DNA of 64,000 nt from JACVRX01 sp963831385 (GTDB lineage: Bacteria; Actinomycetota; Actinomycetes; Jiangellales; Jiangellaceae), in the NCBI GenBank assembly GCA_963831385.1, contig CAWHPW010000015.1, forward strand, positions 1 to 64,000. The letters are read 5' to 3'. Shown piece after piece: positions 1 to 8,634 of the stretch. A program made the translations under genes and the position numbers. A model generated the notes under the pieces. It did no database searches. It was not told the DNA's origin and saw only the letters and a list, made by a program, of their open reading frames with translations. Numbering within the stretch: the first letter of the stretch is position 1; each line of letters opens with the position of its first letter.

Positions 1-35
1 CCGTATCCCTTGGTGAGCTGCTGCAGTTCGATCAT
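1..35 (-). CDS. ABC transporter ATP-binding protein, N-terminal edge only
   Basis: Only the first codons are present, reading MIELQQLTKGYG off the left edge. This matches the usual opening beta strand and the aromatic (A-loop-like) residue of drug-export ABC ATPases in actinobacteria. The Walker motifs lie outside the window, so the family is inferred from the start alone. The ATG at 33-35 has a GAGGG ribosome-binding site about six bases upstream, which supports a real translation start. Just upstream lies the remnant of an alcohol dehydrogenase gene, so this gene's leader is built from another gene's debris. Confidence 0.55.
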   Translation of the reverse strand, partial: MIELQQLTKGY

Positions 36-63
36 GGTATCCCTCGCGGATCGTTCGGCAGAG

Positions 64-238
64 AATGAACGGCGGCGACGGCTCGACCGGCCAGTCGCCG
101 TGGGCGGCGTGGATGTCGGTGTGACAGAGCCCCGAGGTCTCGATCCGGACGACCATCTCGCCCTGACCAGCGACCCGCTTGGCAACCTGCTTGACGACGA
201 GCAGCCTCGCGAAATCCTCGACGACCGCGGCCCCGCAT
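64..238 (-). pseudogene. Zinc-type alcohol dehydrogenase, N-terminal fragment
   Basis: Reading from the ATG at 238 with one extra G removed from the G run near 231-234, the translation starts MRAAVVEDFARLL and continues to the strongly diagnostic GLCHTDIHAAHGDWPV and PSPPFI. This is the N-terminal part of zinc alcohol dehydrogenases, including the zinc-ligand cysteine (C126-124) and the TDIH motif. The sequence departs from the family at about position 64, exactly where PGHEG should follow. Only about 57 of some 340 residues remain and the fragment is frameshifted, so it cannot make an enzyme. Confidence 0.75.
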
Positions 239-280
239 CGTCTTGGCCGCAGCCGTTCGAGCGGGCCGCTTCTGCTCAAC

Positions 281-493
281 TGCGGCGGCGTCGGCCTTCA
301 TCTGCGCGAACTTGCCGCGTGCGCGGTCCGGCGGTCTGCGCTCGGCTCGCTGCTGGGCGTCCTTGGCGTCCTGCTGGGCCTGGTCGATTCGCTGCCTGAG
401 CTGGTCACGGGACTCGGTGGCGGCGGCCTGCACCGCCGTCTTGGTCGCCGCGACGCGCTGCTGGAGCTCATCGACTCGTGCGGAGAAGTCCAT
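281..493 (-). pseudogene. Coiled-coil protein, N-terminal fragment
   Basis: The ATG at 493 has an excellent AAGGAGG ribosome-binding site. The first 71 codons begin MDFSARVDELQQRV and give an alanine- and glutamine-rich coiled coil that I recognise as a common actinobacterial hypothetical family of about 140 residues. After KADAAA (near 281) the similarity stops, and the frame runs through unrelated arginine-rich sequence and through the alcohol dehydrogenase fragment out of frame, to a stop at 32. The C-terminal half is missing. The retained ribosome-binding site suggests recent truncation. Confidence 0.6.
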
Positions 494-649
494 GCTTCCT
501 CCTTGGGTTGCGCCGATTACCGGTCTGAGCTGCTGCTCTAGGACGCTACGAAGCTCGGCTGCCACGCGGCTGCCACGAGGGCGCCACGAGCACCAGCCTC
601 GCTGCCGCATGTCCCCGGGGATCGGCCACCAGGCGGTGCCCGCAGAGGT

Positions 650-838
650 GTGAGGTTTCTCCTACCCTCAAGGCTGGCGAGGATCCTCGCCGTCAACCTG
701 CGGGCGGCGATCTACGGCACGATCGTCGCCAGCGCGGTGATCGCGACCACCGCCGGCGGGCGCGAGTCCGCAGCGCTCATCCTGGAGGCCACGCTTGCCA
801 CCCTGCTGGTCTGCTGGCTCGCCCACGTGTATGCCCGA
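650..838 (+). pseudogene. Small membrane protein, N-terminal fragment
   Basis: The reading frame gives about 63 residues with two hydrophobic segments, including IYGTIVASAVIATT and TLLVCWLAHVYAR. This resembles the first two membrane helices of an uncharacterised actinobacterial membrane protein family. After YAR it changes abruptly into arginine- and proline-rich sequence that is antisense to the end of the neighbouring regulator gene. The rest of the gene appears to be lost at this junction. Function is unknown. Confidence 0.45.
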
Positions 839-863
839 CTTCCTCAACCGGCCCGGCGCATGC

Positions 864-3860
864 TCAGGTCGCCACAGCCGCACCTCGTAGGGCGGAAGGC
901 GAAGCCCGGTCGCGCTCCGCGATCGCGGCGGCCTGGGCGTGCAGGTCGTCGGCCGCGTCGCCGTCTCCGCGGGCTGCCGTAAGCCGCGCCAGGTCCCGCA
1001 GCGCCGCCGCCGCGGGGCTTCCGCCAAGCCCGACGACGAGCGACTCACGAGCCTGGCGCGGCCGCGGCGTCTGCGACCACTCGATAACGCTCCGGTACAG
1101 CGTCTCGGCGGTGTCCGCGTCGCCGGCCGCCTCCAGGGCCTGGGCGAGCTGCACCCGCGCGTGCGCGGCGAGCCACGACGCCGAGGCCGCCTCGGTCGTG
1201 ACCAGCGCCTGCCGACAGAGCTCCTCGGCCTGGCGCGTGTCCCCGCGGGCGAGCGCGATCGAGCCGAGTTGGGCCAGGGCGAAGGAGACGTGGCCGGCAA
1301 AGCCGATTCGCCCCGCGAGCTCAAGCGCGCGCCGGTAGGCGTCCTCCGCGGCACCCGGTTCATTTCGCTGCTCAGCGATCCACGCTTCGATCAGCATCGT
1401 GGGAACCACAAACACGTCGTACCCGATCGCCTCGGAGTGCCGGAGGATCTCGGCCGTCATGCTCGCGACGGTCGAGATGTCTCCCGCGTGGACGGCACCC
1501 TGGGCCCGGACCAGGCTGCTCACAGCGACGCCCCAATGGTCTCCGGCTGCGCCGTAGCCGGCCCGCGCCTCCTCCGCCAGTGCTGCCGCCCGCTCGTGGT
1601 CGCCGGAATGCGCGAGGGCAAGCGAGAGTGCGACCCGCGCGAGGGCCGACTCGGACGGTGCAGGACCGGCCGCCGCCGCGGCCAGAGCACGTTCACCAGC
1701 GTCGATCGCGGCGTCGAGATCCAGCTCTTCGGTCGCCAGATAGCACAGGAACGCCAACAGCTCGATTCGTTTGCCGACCGGCGCGTCGTCCGAGGCGGCC
1801 GCAAGCCCAGCTTCGAGGAAGCTGCGCCCCTCGGAGACCCGCTCGGCGAGGGCGAAGTACCAGCCCAGCCCCGCGCCCAGCCGGACCGCGATCGCCGGGT
1901 CGGGTGCGTCGCGTGCGTAGGCCAGCGCCGCCCACAGGTTGTCGTGCTCCAGCTCCAGTCGCCCGGTGCAGGCCAGCCAGTCGGGCCCACGAAGCTCGGT
2001 CCGCGCGGCGTCGGCCATGGTCGCGAAGTATTCGGCGTGCCCCAGCTGGGCCGCGCGCAGGCTGCTGGCCTTGGCCATCTGCTCAAGGGCGTACTCGCGG
2101 ACGGTGTCGAGCAGGTCGTAGCGCGCTGCGCCATCTGGAAACGACGCCGTGAGGATCGACTTGTCGACCAGCGCGCCCAGCAGCTGGGTCTCGCTCGCCG
2201 CATCCAGCTGTCCGGGACCGGCGATGGCGACCACTGCCGACAGTGCTGCGCCGCCGCGGAACACCGCCAGCTGGTGCAGCAGCGCCTTTTCGTGGGCGTG
2301 CAGCAGGTCATGGCTCCAGGCCACGACCGTGCGCAGGTACCGCTGGGGGACAGCCCGGCGGTCTCGGGCTTCGACAAACAGCGGCCTGCGACTCTCGAGC
2401 GCTGACAGGATCTCGCGCAGCCCCAGGACGCTGACGCGCGCGGCGGCCAGCTCGATCGCCAACGGCAGCCCGTCCACCCGCCGGCAAATCTCCGCCGCCA
2501 GGGCGATGTTGTCCTCGGCGAGCGGCAGCCCTGGCCGTGATGCCCGCGCCCGGTCCAGGAACAGCCGCACCGACTCCGAGGCCGCCAGCTCAGCCGCGTC
2601 GGCGCCCGCGGCCGCCGGGACCGCTAGCGGCGCCACCACCAACCGAACCTCACCCTGCAGGTGCAGCACCTCCCGGCTGGTCGCCAGCACCCGCACCCCG
2701 GGACATTCGGCCAGCACGCCCGCGGCCACCCGGGCCGCCTCCTCGATCACCGGTTCACAACCATCCAGGACCAGCAGGACGTTGGCCTGCCGCAGGCGTT
2801 GGACCACCCGTGCCAGCGGGTCCCGGCTTGGCGTCGGGCCGCGCGCGACCAGCGTGCGCGCCACCACGCCCGCCACGTCAGCGGGCAGCCCGGCGCGGGC
2901 AAGCTCGACAAACCACACCCCGCCGCCGAAGTCGTGCTGCACCGCCCGCGCGACCTCCAGCGCAAGCCGGCTCTTGCCGACCCCGGGCGGACCGACCAGG
3001 GTCACGAGCCGATGCCTCCCAACCGACTCGGTCGCCTCGGCCAGCGCCTGCTCGCGACCCACGAACGAGGTGACCGGCGCCGGCAGCCGGCCCCGCGGCG
3101 CCACAGCCGCGGGGACGCTGGCCACGGCGGGGTCGTGGGCCAAAATCGCCGCCTGCAGCCGCTGCAACCCAGGACCCGGCTCGATCCCCAGCTGCTCGGC
3201 CAGCACCCGCCGGGCCCGCCCGAAGGCCTCCAGCGCCTCCGCCTGGCGGCCGCTGCGATACAGGGCCAGCATCAGCTGGCCCCACAGCCGCTCCCGGAAC
3301 GGATGCTCCTCCAGGACCGGGCGGATCCGGCCGACCACCTCGGTGTGCTCCCCCAGCGCCAACGCCGCCTCAAACTGCTCCTCCAGCGCGTCGATCCGCA
3401 GCGCCTCCAGCCGGGCGGCCTCCGCGCCGACCCAGCTGCCGTCCGGCAGGCCCTGCAGCGGCCGTCCGCGCCACAGCGCCAACGCCCGAGCGACCAGGTC
3501 GCTGACCTGACCCGCGTCGCCTACCCGCCGGGCGCTGCGTGCCCTGGCCAGCAGCTCGTCGAACTGCAACGCGTCCACGGTGGCACCCGCCAGCGCGTAC
3601 CCGTCCGGGGCGGCAACGATCGACTCAGCTCCAAGCGCGGCGCGGAGCCGAGAAACGTGGTGCTGCACGGCATTACGCGGCGCCGCAGGGACCTCCGCCC
3701 CCCACAAGGCGTCGACCAGCACCTCGACCGGCACCATACGACCGCCCCGCAAGGCCAGCAGCGCCAGCAGCGCGCGCCGCCTGGGGCCGGTGACCTCTGC
3801 GGGGCGACCTCCAACGAAGACCTTGAACGGTCCCAGAAGCCGGATCTCAAGCGAGGAAGA
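864..3860 (-). CDS. AfsR/SARP-family transcriptional regulator with NTPase and TPR domains
   Basis: This protein of about 998 residues has the standard AfsR layout. An OmpR-type winged-helix DNA-binding domain (about 1-95) starts LEIRLLGPFKVF, and a bacterial transcriptional activation domain (about 98-245) follows. An NB-ARC-like NTPase has the P-loop GPPGVGKS near residue 290 and a Walker B strand VLLVLDGCE, and the C-terminal half is helical and TPR-like. The start at 3860 was chosen because the SARP fold begins a few residues later; a start 18 codons upstream is possible. It faces the divergent oxidoreductase pair at 4220-6517 and may regulate it, as SARPs often act on neighbouring genes. 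A 16-bp palindrome lies in the shared promoter. Confidence 0.9.
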   Translation of the reverse strand, partial: SSSLEIRLLGPFKVFVGGRPAEVTGPRRRALLALLALRGGRMVPVEVLVDALWGAEVPAAPRNAVQHHVSRLRAALGAESIVAAPDGYALAGATVDALQFDELLARARSARRVGDAGQVSDLVARALALWRGRPLQGLPDGSWVGAEAARLEALRIDALEEQFEAALALGEHTEVVGRIRPVLEEHPFRERLWGQLMLALYRSGRQAEALEAFGRARRVLAEQLGIEPGPGLQRLQAAILAHDPAVASVPAAVAPRGRLPAPVTSFVGREQALAEATESVGRHRLVTLVGPPGVGKSRLALEVARAVQHDFGGGVWFVELARAGLPADVAGVVARTLVARGPTPSRDPLARVVQRLRQANVLLVLDGCEPVIEEAARVAAGVLAECPGVRVLATSREVLHLQGEVRLVVAPLAVPAAAGADAAELAASESVRLFLDRARASRPGLPLAEDNIALAAEICRRVDGLPLAIELAAARVSVLGLREILSALESRRPLFVEARDRRAVPQRYLRTVVAWSHDLLHAHEKALLHQLAVFRGGAALSAVVAIAGPGQLDAASETQLLGALVDKSILTASFPDGAARYDLLDTVREYALEQMAKASSLRAAQLGHAEYFATMADAARTELRGPDWLACTGRLELEHDNLWAALAYARDAPDPAIAVRLGAGLGWYFALAERVSEGRSFLEAGLAAASDDAPVGKRIELLAFLCYLATEELDLDAAIDAGERALAAAAAGPAPSESALARVALSLALAHSGDHERAAALAEEARAGYGAAGDHWGVAVSSLVRAQGAVHAGDISTVASMTAEILRHSEAIGYDVFVVPTMLIEAWIAEQRNEPGAAEDAYRRALELAGRIGFAGHVSFALAQLGSIALARGDTRQAEELCRQALVTTEAASASWLAAHARVQLAQALEAAGDADTAETLYRSVIEWSQTPRPRQARESLVVGLGGSPAAAALRDLARLTAARGDGDAADDLHAQAAAIAERDRASPSALRGAAVAT

Positions 3861-3915
3861 CATAGCGGCAAGACCTCGGATGCCAGTGGCCCAGTCTGGC
3901 ATGCCCCAACGCACC

Positions 3916-3931
3916 TGTGAAGGACTTCACA
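3916..3931. promoter_or_regulatory. 16-bp perfect palindrome upstream of the SARP gene
   Basis: TGTGAAG, a two-base GA spacer, and CTTCACA form a perfect inverted repeat. It lies about 56 bases upstream of the SARP start codon and 289 bases upstream of the divergent oxidoreductase gene. Position and symmetry suggest an operator. The protein that binds it is unknown. Confidence 0.4.
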
Positions 3932-4219
3932 AGGCTGCTCCCCTGCGAACCGTGCCGCGGGCGGACTGCCTCGACGGCAGCGGCGGCGCCATGGCTGGCA
4001 GTGGCTTGGCAGCGCCGGCACCCATCCTGGCCGCGATGTTTGCGCTCTCGGACGGACTGCGCGCGACGCGCTTCCCGATCGGGCTCACCGTTGCGGTGAT
4101 CCGTGGCAAGCGTGATGCTGGACCGGCGCGCGATCACGCGAAACGACCTCGACCGCACAGATCCAGGTTGTAGCGAAGTACGTCGCCACGAACACGGACG
4201 AGTAACCCGAGGGATTTAC

Positions 4220-5131
4220 ATGGACTACGGTCACGAGCTGCTCTTCGGGACGTTCATCACGCCGGCTGCGCAGCGACCTCATCACGCCGTCGAGCTGGCG
4301 GTGGTCGCGGACCGGGCCGGCCTCGATCTGGTGACGTTCCAGGACCACCCGTACCAGCCGGGCTTCCTCGACACGTGGACCCTCCTCACGTACGTGGCGG
4401 CGTGCACCTCGCGGGTTCGGCTCAGCCACAACGTGCTGAACCTCCCGCTGCGGCCGCCGGTCATGCTGGCCCGCGCCGCCGCCTCGGTCGACCTGCTCTC
4501 CGGCGGTCGTTTCGAGCTGGGGATCGGTGCCGGGCGGACATGGGACGCGATCGAGGCGATGGGCGGGCCGCGCCGCACCCCCGGCGAGGCCGTCAAGGCG
4601 CTCGAGGAGGCGATCACGATCCTCCGTGAAGTCTGGGCCGCGGACAAGCCGGGCGGTGTCTTCTTCGACGGGAAGCACTACCGCGCCTGGGGAGCGCCGC
4701 GCGGACCGGCCCCGGCGCACGACGTCGGGATCTGGGTCGGGGCCGGGATGCCACGCATGCTTCGCCTCGTCGGGCGGAGGGCGGATGGCTGGTCCGTGCC
4801 GATCCGCCTGTTCCTGCCGGGGGGGCCGCCGACGCTGGCTGAGCCCAACCGCGTGATCGACGAGGCTGCCGCGGCGGCCGGCCGTGACCCGTCGGCCGTG
4901 CGCCGGATCCTCACGTTCCCAGGGCGGTTCTCCGGATTGCGGGGTGGCCTGCTCGACGGACCGCCGGCCCAGTGGGCGGAGGAACTGGCCGACATGGCGC
5001 TGCGCGACGGCGTGGGCGCCTTCGTCCTCGGTTCCGACGAGGCGGCGATGATCGAACGTTTCGCGGCCGAGGTCGTTCCGGCCACGCGTGAACTGGTCGC
5101 GGCCGAGCGGCATGCGGCCGCGACCGGCTGA
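4220..5131 (+). CDS. LLM-class (luciferase-like) flavin or F420-dependent oxidoreductase
   Basis: The 303-residue protein has the bacterial luciferase-like TIM-barrel pattern: LLFGTFITP at the first strand, LVTFQDHPYQP, TSRVRLSHNVLN, and SGGRFELGIGAG in the middle. Such proteins use reduced FMN or F420, and actinobacterial members are usually F420-dependent; the substrate cannot be read here. The ATG at 4220 has a GAGGGA ribosome-binding site six bases upstream and begins MDYGHELLFG; a longer open frame upstream lacks family similarity. Only 15 bases separate it from the following FAD-dependent oxidase gene, so the two are probably one operon and may act in sequence on one small molecule. Confidence 0.88.
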   Translation: MDYGHELLFGTFITPAAQRPHHAVELAVVADRAGLDLVTFQDHPYQPGFLDTWTLLTYVAACTSRVRLSHNVLNLPLRPPVMLARAAASVDLLSGGRFELGIGAGRTWDAIEAMGGPRRTPGEAVKALEEAITILREVWAADKPGGVFFDGKHYRAWGAPRGPAPAHDVGIWVGAGMPRMLRLVGRRADGWSVPIRLFLPGGPPTLAEPNRVIDEAAAAAGRDPSAVRRILTFPGRFSGLRGGLLDGPPAQWAEELADMALRDGVGAFVLGSDEAAMIERFAAEVVPATRELVAAERHAAATG

Positions 5132-5146
5132 GGGGGAGGGCGCGAC

Positions 5147-6517
5147 GTGCACGGATCATCGACGCTGGACTACGACGCCGTCCCGGCGTCCCTCGCTGAC
5201 GCCGCCGTGAAGCCGGGCGATCCCGCGTACGGTCGGCTGAGGTCGACGTACTTCCGCGGCGGAGCACCCGGCATCGTGCTGCTCCCGCGCACGGTCGCGC
5301 AGGTCGTCGACGCCGTCGACTTCGCCGGGCGTCAGCTGCATTTGCCCCTCGGCATCCGCAGCGGCGGGCACGGCCTCAGCGGTCGCTCGACGAACCGCGG
5401 CGGCATCGTCATCGACCTCCGGCATCTGAACGGCATCCACGTGCTCGACTCCGCCGCGCGGCTCGTCCGCATCGGCCCCGGCGCCCGCTGGAGGGACGTC
5501 GCCGCCGCGCTTCAGCCGCACGGCTGGGCGCTGTCGTCCGGCGACAGCGGCGCGGTGGGTGTGGGCGGCTTGGCGACCGCCGGCGGGATCGGGTTGCTCG
5601 CCCGCGCGCATGGCCTGACCATCGACCACCTCGTCGCGGCGCACGTCGTCCTCGCTGACGGGTCGGTGGTGGTGGCCGACGAGCACGAGAACCGGGAGCT
5701 GTTCTGGGCGGTGCGCGGCGCAGGGGCGAACTTCGGCGTCGTCGTCTCCTTCGACTTCGTGGTCGACGAGGTCGACCAGGTCGGCTTGGCCCTGCTGACC
5801 TACCTGGTGCAGGATCCTGCGAGCTTCCTGGTCGCCTTCGGCGAGGTCGCCTCCAGCGCCCCCCGCGACACCACGACCATGCTCCTTGCGGGGCCTGGCA
5901 ACGCGGGTCCTCTCGCCCTGACGATCGCCGTCGTGGTGGATTCCGCGGACCGCGACACGATCGATGCCCGCCTCCAGCCCTTCGTCAAGCTCGCGCCGCT
6001 CGTGCAGCGCCAGGTCGTCGTCACGCCCTACGCCGGGGTGATGAACCTCCACGCTACCGAGGAGCAGCACGGCCAGGGCGAGCCGGTCGGCCGCTCGGGC
6101 CTGCTGAACGTGATCACGCCCGCGTTCTGCGCAGAGATCGCGGCACTGCTGCGCTCAGGATCCGTCCATCTCTTCCAGCTGCGGAGCCTCGGCGGGGCGA
6201 CGGCCGACGTGCCCCCGGATGCGACCGCCTTCGCCCACCGCGAAGCGCAGTTCCAGGTCAACGCGCTCGGCGCCGATGCGCGTGAGGTGGACCGCCACTG
6301 GACGCGGATCCGCCCGCACCTCGCCGGCATCTACCTGCCCTTCGAGACCGACCAGCACCCCACGCGTCTCGGCGAGGTCTTCCCGCCCGCGACGATCGAA
6401 CGCCTCCGGGCGCTGAAGCGCGAGCTCGACCCGCGCAACCTGTTCCGCGACAACTTCAACGTCGATCCCGGCGGCACGACGACCGACGCCGCCCCCGCCG
6501 CGGCGGTGCCTGGCTGA
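5147..6517 (+). CDS. FAD-binding oxidoreductase of the berberine bridge enzyme type
   Basis: The 456-residue protein has the PCMH-type FAD domain (about 30-220) with IRSGGHGLSGRS, whose histidine is the usual covalent FAD attachment site, followed by GLATAGGIGLLARAHGLT. The C-terminal berberine-bridge tail ends DPRNLFRDNFNV. The second attachment residue of bicovalent members, a cysteine just before the GG(I/F)G loop, is replaced by SSGDSGAVGVGG, so FAD should be attached through one residue only. It starts with GTG at 5147 behind a strong GGGGGAGGG site. It is the second gene of the oxidoreductase pair facing the SARP regulator. The substrate is unknown. Confidence 0.85.
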   Translation: MHGSSTLDYDAVPASLADAAVKPGDPAYGRLRSTYFRGGAPGIVLLPRTVAQVVDAVDFAGRQLHLPLGIRSGGHGLSGRSTNRGGIVIDLRHLNGIHVLDSAARLVRIGPGARWRDVAAALQPHGWALSSGDSGAVGVGGLATAGGIGLLARAHGLTIDHLVAAHVVLADGSVVVADEHENRELFWAVRGAGANFGVVVSFDFVVDEVDQVGLALLTYLVQDPASFLVAFGEVASSAPRDTTTMLLAGPGNAGPLALTIAVVVDSADRDTIDARLQPFVKLAPLVQRQVVVTPYAGVMNLHATEEQHGQGEPVGRSGLLNVITPAFCAEIAALLRSGSVHLFQLRSLGGATADVPPDATAFAHREAQFQVNALGADAREVDRHWTRIRPHLAGIYLPFETDQHPTRLGEVFPPATIERLRALKRELDPRNLFRDNFNVDPGGTTTDAAPAAAVPG

Positions 6518-6728
6518 CCAAATGTGACCCGCCGCGGCGGAGAAGGCGGATTCGGCGGGTTCTCGTGTAGGGCGATCCGGGCCGTGCCGCCGGCAGGGTT
6601 GCCCGGCGGTGGCCTGGTCGCGGACCAGTCGGCCCAGCGCCGGGTCGACCGTCGGCAACACATCGCCACCCAGCTCGACGGCTGGTTCGGGCCGGGCGGG
6701 CACGCTTGCGGGTCATGCTGACGGGTGG

Positions 6729-8634
6729 TCATTCGTGTGAGGCCAGGACGCGGCGCGCGCGGAGGACCTCGGCCACGGACCAGGCTTGAAATGGGCAGCC
6801 GGTGGCGGCGTGGGGCGGATCTCCGTCGGCGGTCTCGGAGACCGACCCGAGACCCCACTCACCTAGGTGCAGCTCGAGGCCGTCGAGTAGACCGGTGACC
6901 TCGGCCCCGACGCGCAGGGCGGCGTCGGTGAACGGTCCGATCAGCCAGGGCCAGACCGTGCCCTGGTGGTAGGCGCGGTCCCGCTCGGCCGGCCCCCCGC
7001 GGTGTCGGCCCTGGTAGCCGGGCGATCCGGGGGCGAGGGAGCGCAGGCCGATCGAGGTGAGCAACGCCGCACGGCACGCTTCCACCGGTCCAGGATCCGT
7101 GATCGGACCGTGCGGCAGCGACACCGCGAGCAACTGGTTCGGGCGCACCGACGGGTCATCACCGGCTGTCCCGTCAACGACGTCGTAGAGGCCAAAGTTG
7201 TCGGGGCGGGGGAAGCGCTGGCGGAACGAGGCGGTCGCGCGCTCGGCGGCCGCGCCCCAGTCGCAACTCCGGCCCAGCCGTGCGAACAGCTCAGCGGTCA
7301 CCGCGAGCCCCTCGACCCACAGGGCGTTAATCTCCACCGCCTTCCCCTGGCGGCCGGTGACGGGCAGTCCGTCGACCCGCGCGTCCATCCAGGTGAGCGC
7401 GACTCCGGGTTCGCCCTGCCGGAGCAGGCCGTCCGTCGGGTCGGCCACGATCCCGTAGCGAGTCCCCCGGAGGTGGCGGTTCAGGATCTCGTCCATCTTG
7501 TCGGCCAAGACGGCGACGATGTCCACGTCCGCCGTCGCCTCGACGTACCGACCGATCGCGTGGAGGAACCACAGCGCGGCATCCGCGGTGTTGTACTCCA
7601 GGGTGCCGGTGTCCGCGGTGTTGGCAAGCATGCCCTCCGATACGGTCTGCCCGGCCCGCAGCAGGACCTCACGTGCCTCGCTGTGCCGGTTCGTCGTAAG
7701 GAACAGCCCCTCGAAGGCGATCATCAGATCGCGCGACCACTCGCCGAACCATGGGTAGCCCGCGGCGACCGACGGGCCGGTTGGGGTGCCGATGACAAAC
7801 TGGTCGGCGGCGACCGCGAGCTGCCGGTCGAGCGGGTCCGCGGCGTTGGCCTGCCGGCCCAGATCCGCCGCCCGCTGCCGTGCGTCGCGGGCCAGCTGCC
7901 CGGCCGACGGCAGATCACCGTCGAAGGGTGCGCCGGCCGCGGTCACCTCCACGGTCCCACCCGGCTCCACCTCGGCGCTGAACCGACCCGCCGCCCACAG
8001 ATCCTCGATGGCGTTCAACCCCCGGGCCGCCTCCTCCCGGGCGTATACGCCGTGATACCAGTCCCCACCGGGCTGCCAACCCGGCCCGGCTACCCGATAC
8101 GCGCCCTCGAACACGAAGCCGTCTGCGACCGCGGTCACGGAGGGCTCAGCCCAGGCCTGCCGTTCCCCGTGCACGTCGCGCCAGGTGCACAGCGGTGTCA
8201 GCTCCAGCGTTACCGGGCGCGGGCTGTGCAGTAGGCGGAACAGCACCCCAACGGCGGGGCGACCCGTGCGCCATCGCGATCTCGCGCTGGAGCACCACGT
8301 CGCCGAGGTCCCAGCGCCAGCACGGCACACCGCCGTCGAGGCGGAAGGTCGCAAGGTGGACATGACCGGCGGGATCGACTGCACCGCCCGCCCACTCGTC
8401 GGTGGCAAGCCTGACCACACGCTCGCCGATCCGCACCACTGGGTCCAGCGCGGCGAGACCCAACCGGCGAGCGCTCGCCCCCGGCGCCGCAACGATCAGC
8501 AGCCCGTGGTAGCGGCGGGTGCGCAGCCCGGCGACGGTGCCCATCGCGTAGCCGCCCAGCCCGTCGGTGACCAGCCACTCGTGTGCGGCGCCCGCGTCGA
8601 GGTTGCCGCAGACCTGCCGACCAAAGGCGATCAC
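6729..8634 (-). pseudogene. Glycogen debranching-type glycosidase, one frameshift
   Basis: The product would be a 634-residue amylo-alpha-1,6-glucosidase-like protein. Its N-terminal GDE domain begins IAFGRQVCGNL and contains HEWLVTDGLGGYA and RRYHGLLI. Its (alpha/alpha)6 catalytic domain contains WFGEWSRDLMIAFEGL, TADAALWFLHAIGRY and YHQGTVWPWLIGPF. One extra base at 8262 splits it between REIAMAHG and AVGVLFRLLHS; removing it restores an intact full-length frame. The GTG start at 8634 overlaps the stop of the upstream GH63-like gene (GTGA), so they are translationally coupled. The intact remainder suggests a very recent mutation or a sequencing error. The role would be removing alpha-1,6 branches in glycogen or related glucan metabolism. 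Confidence 0.85.

Noticed and set aside
2149..3920. Long open frames on the plus strand across the SARP regulator
   Set aside because: They are antisense to a clear SARP protein, rich in R, P, A and S without domain patterns, and arise from the high GC content.
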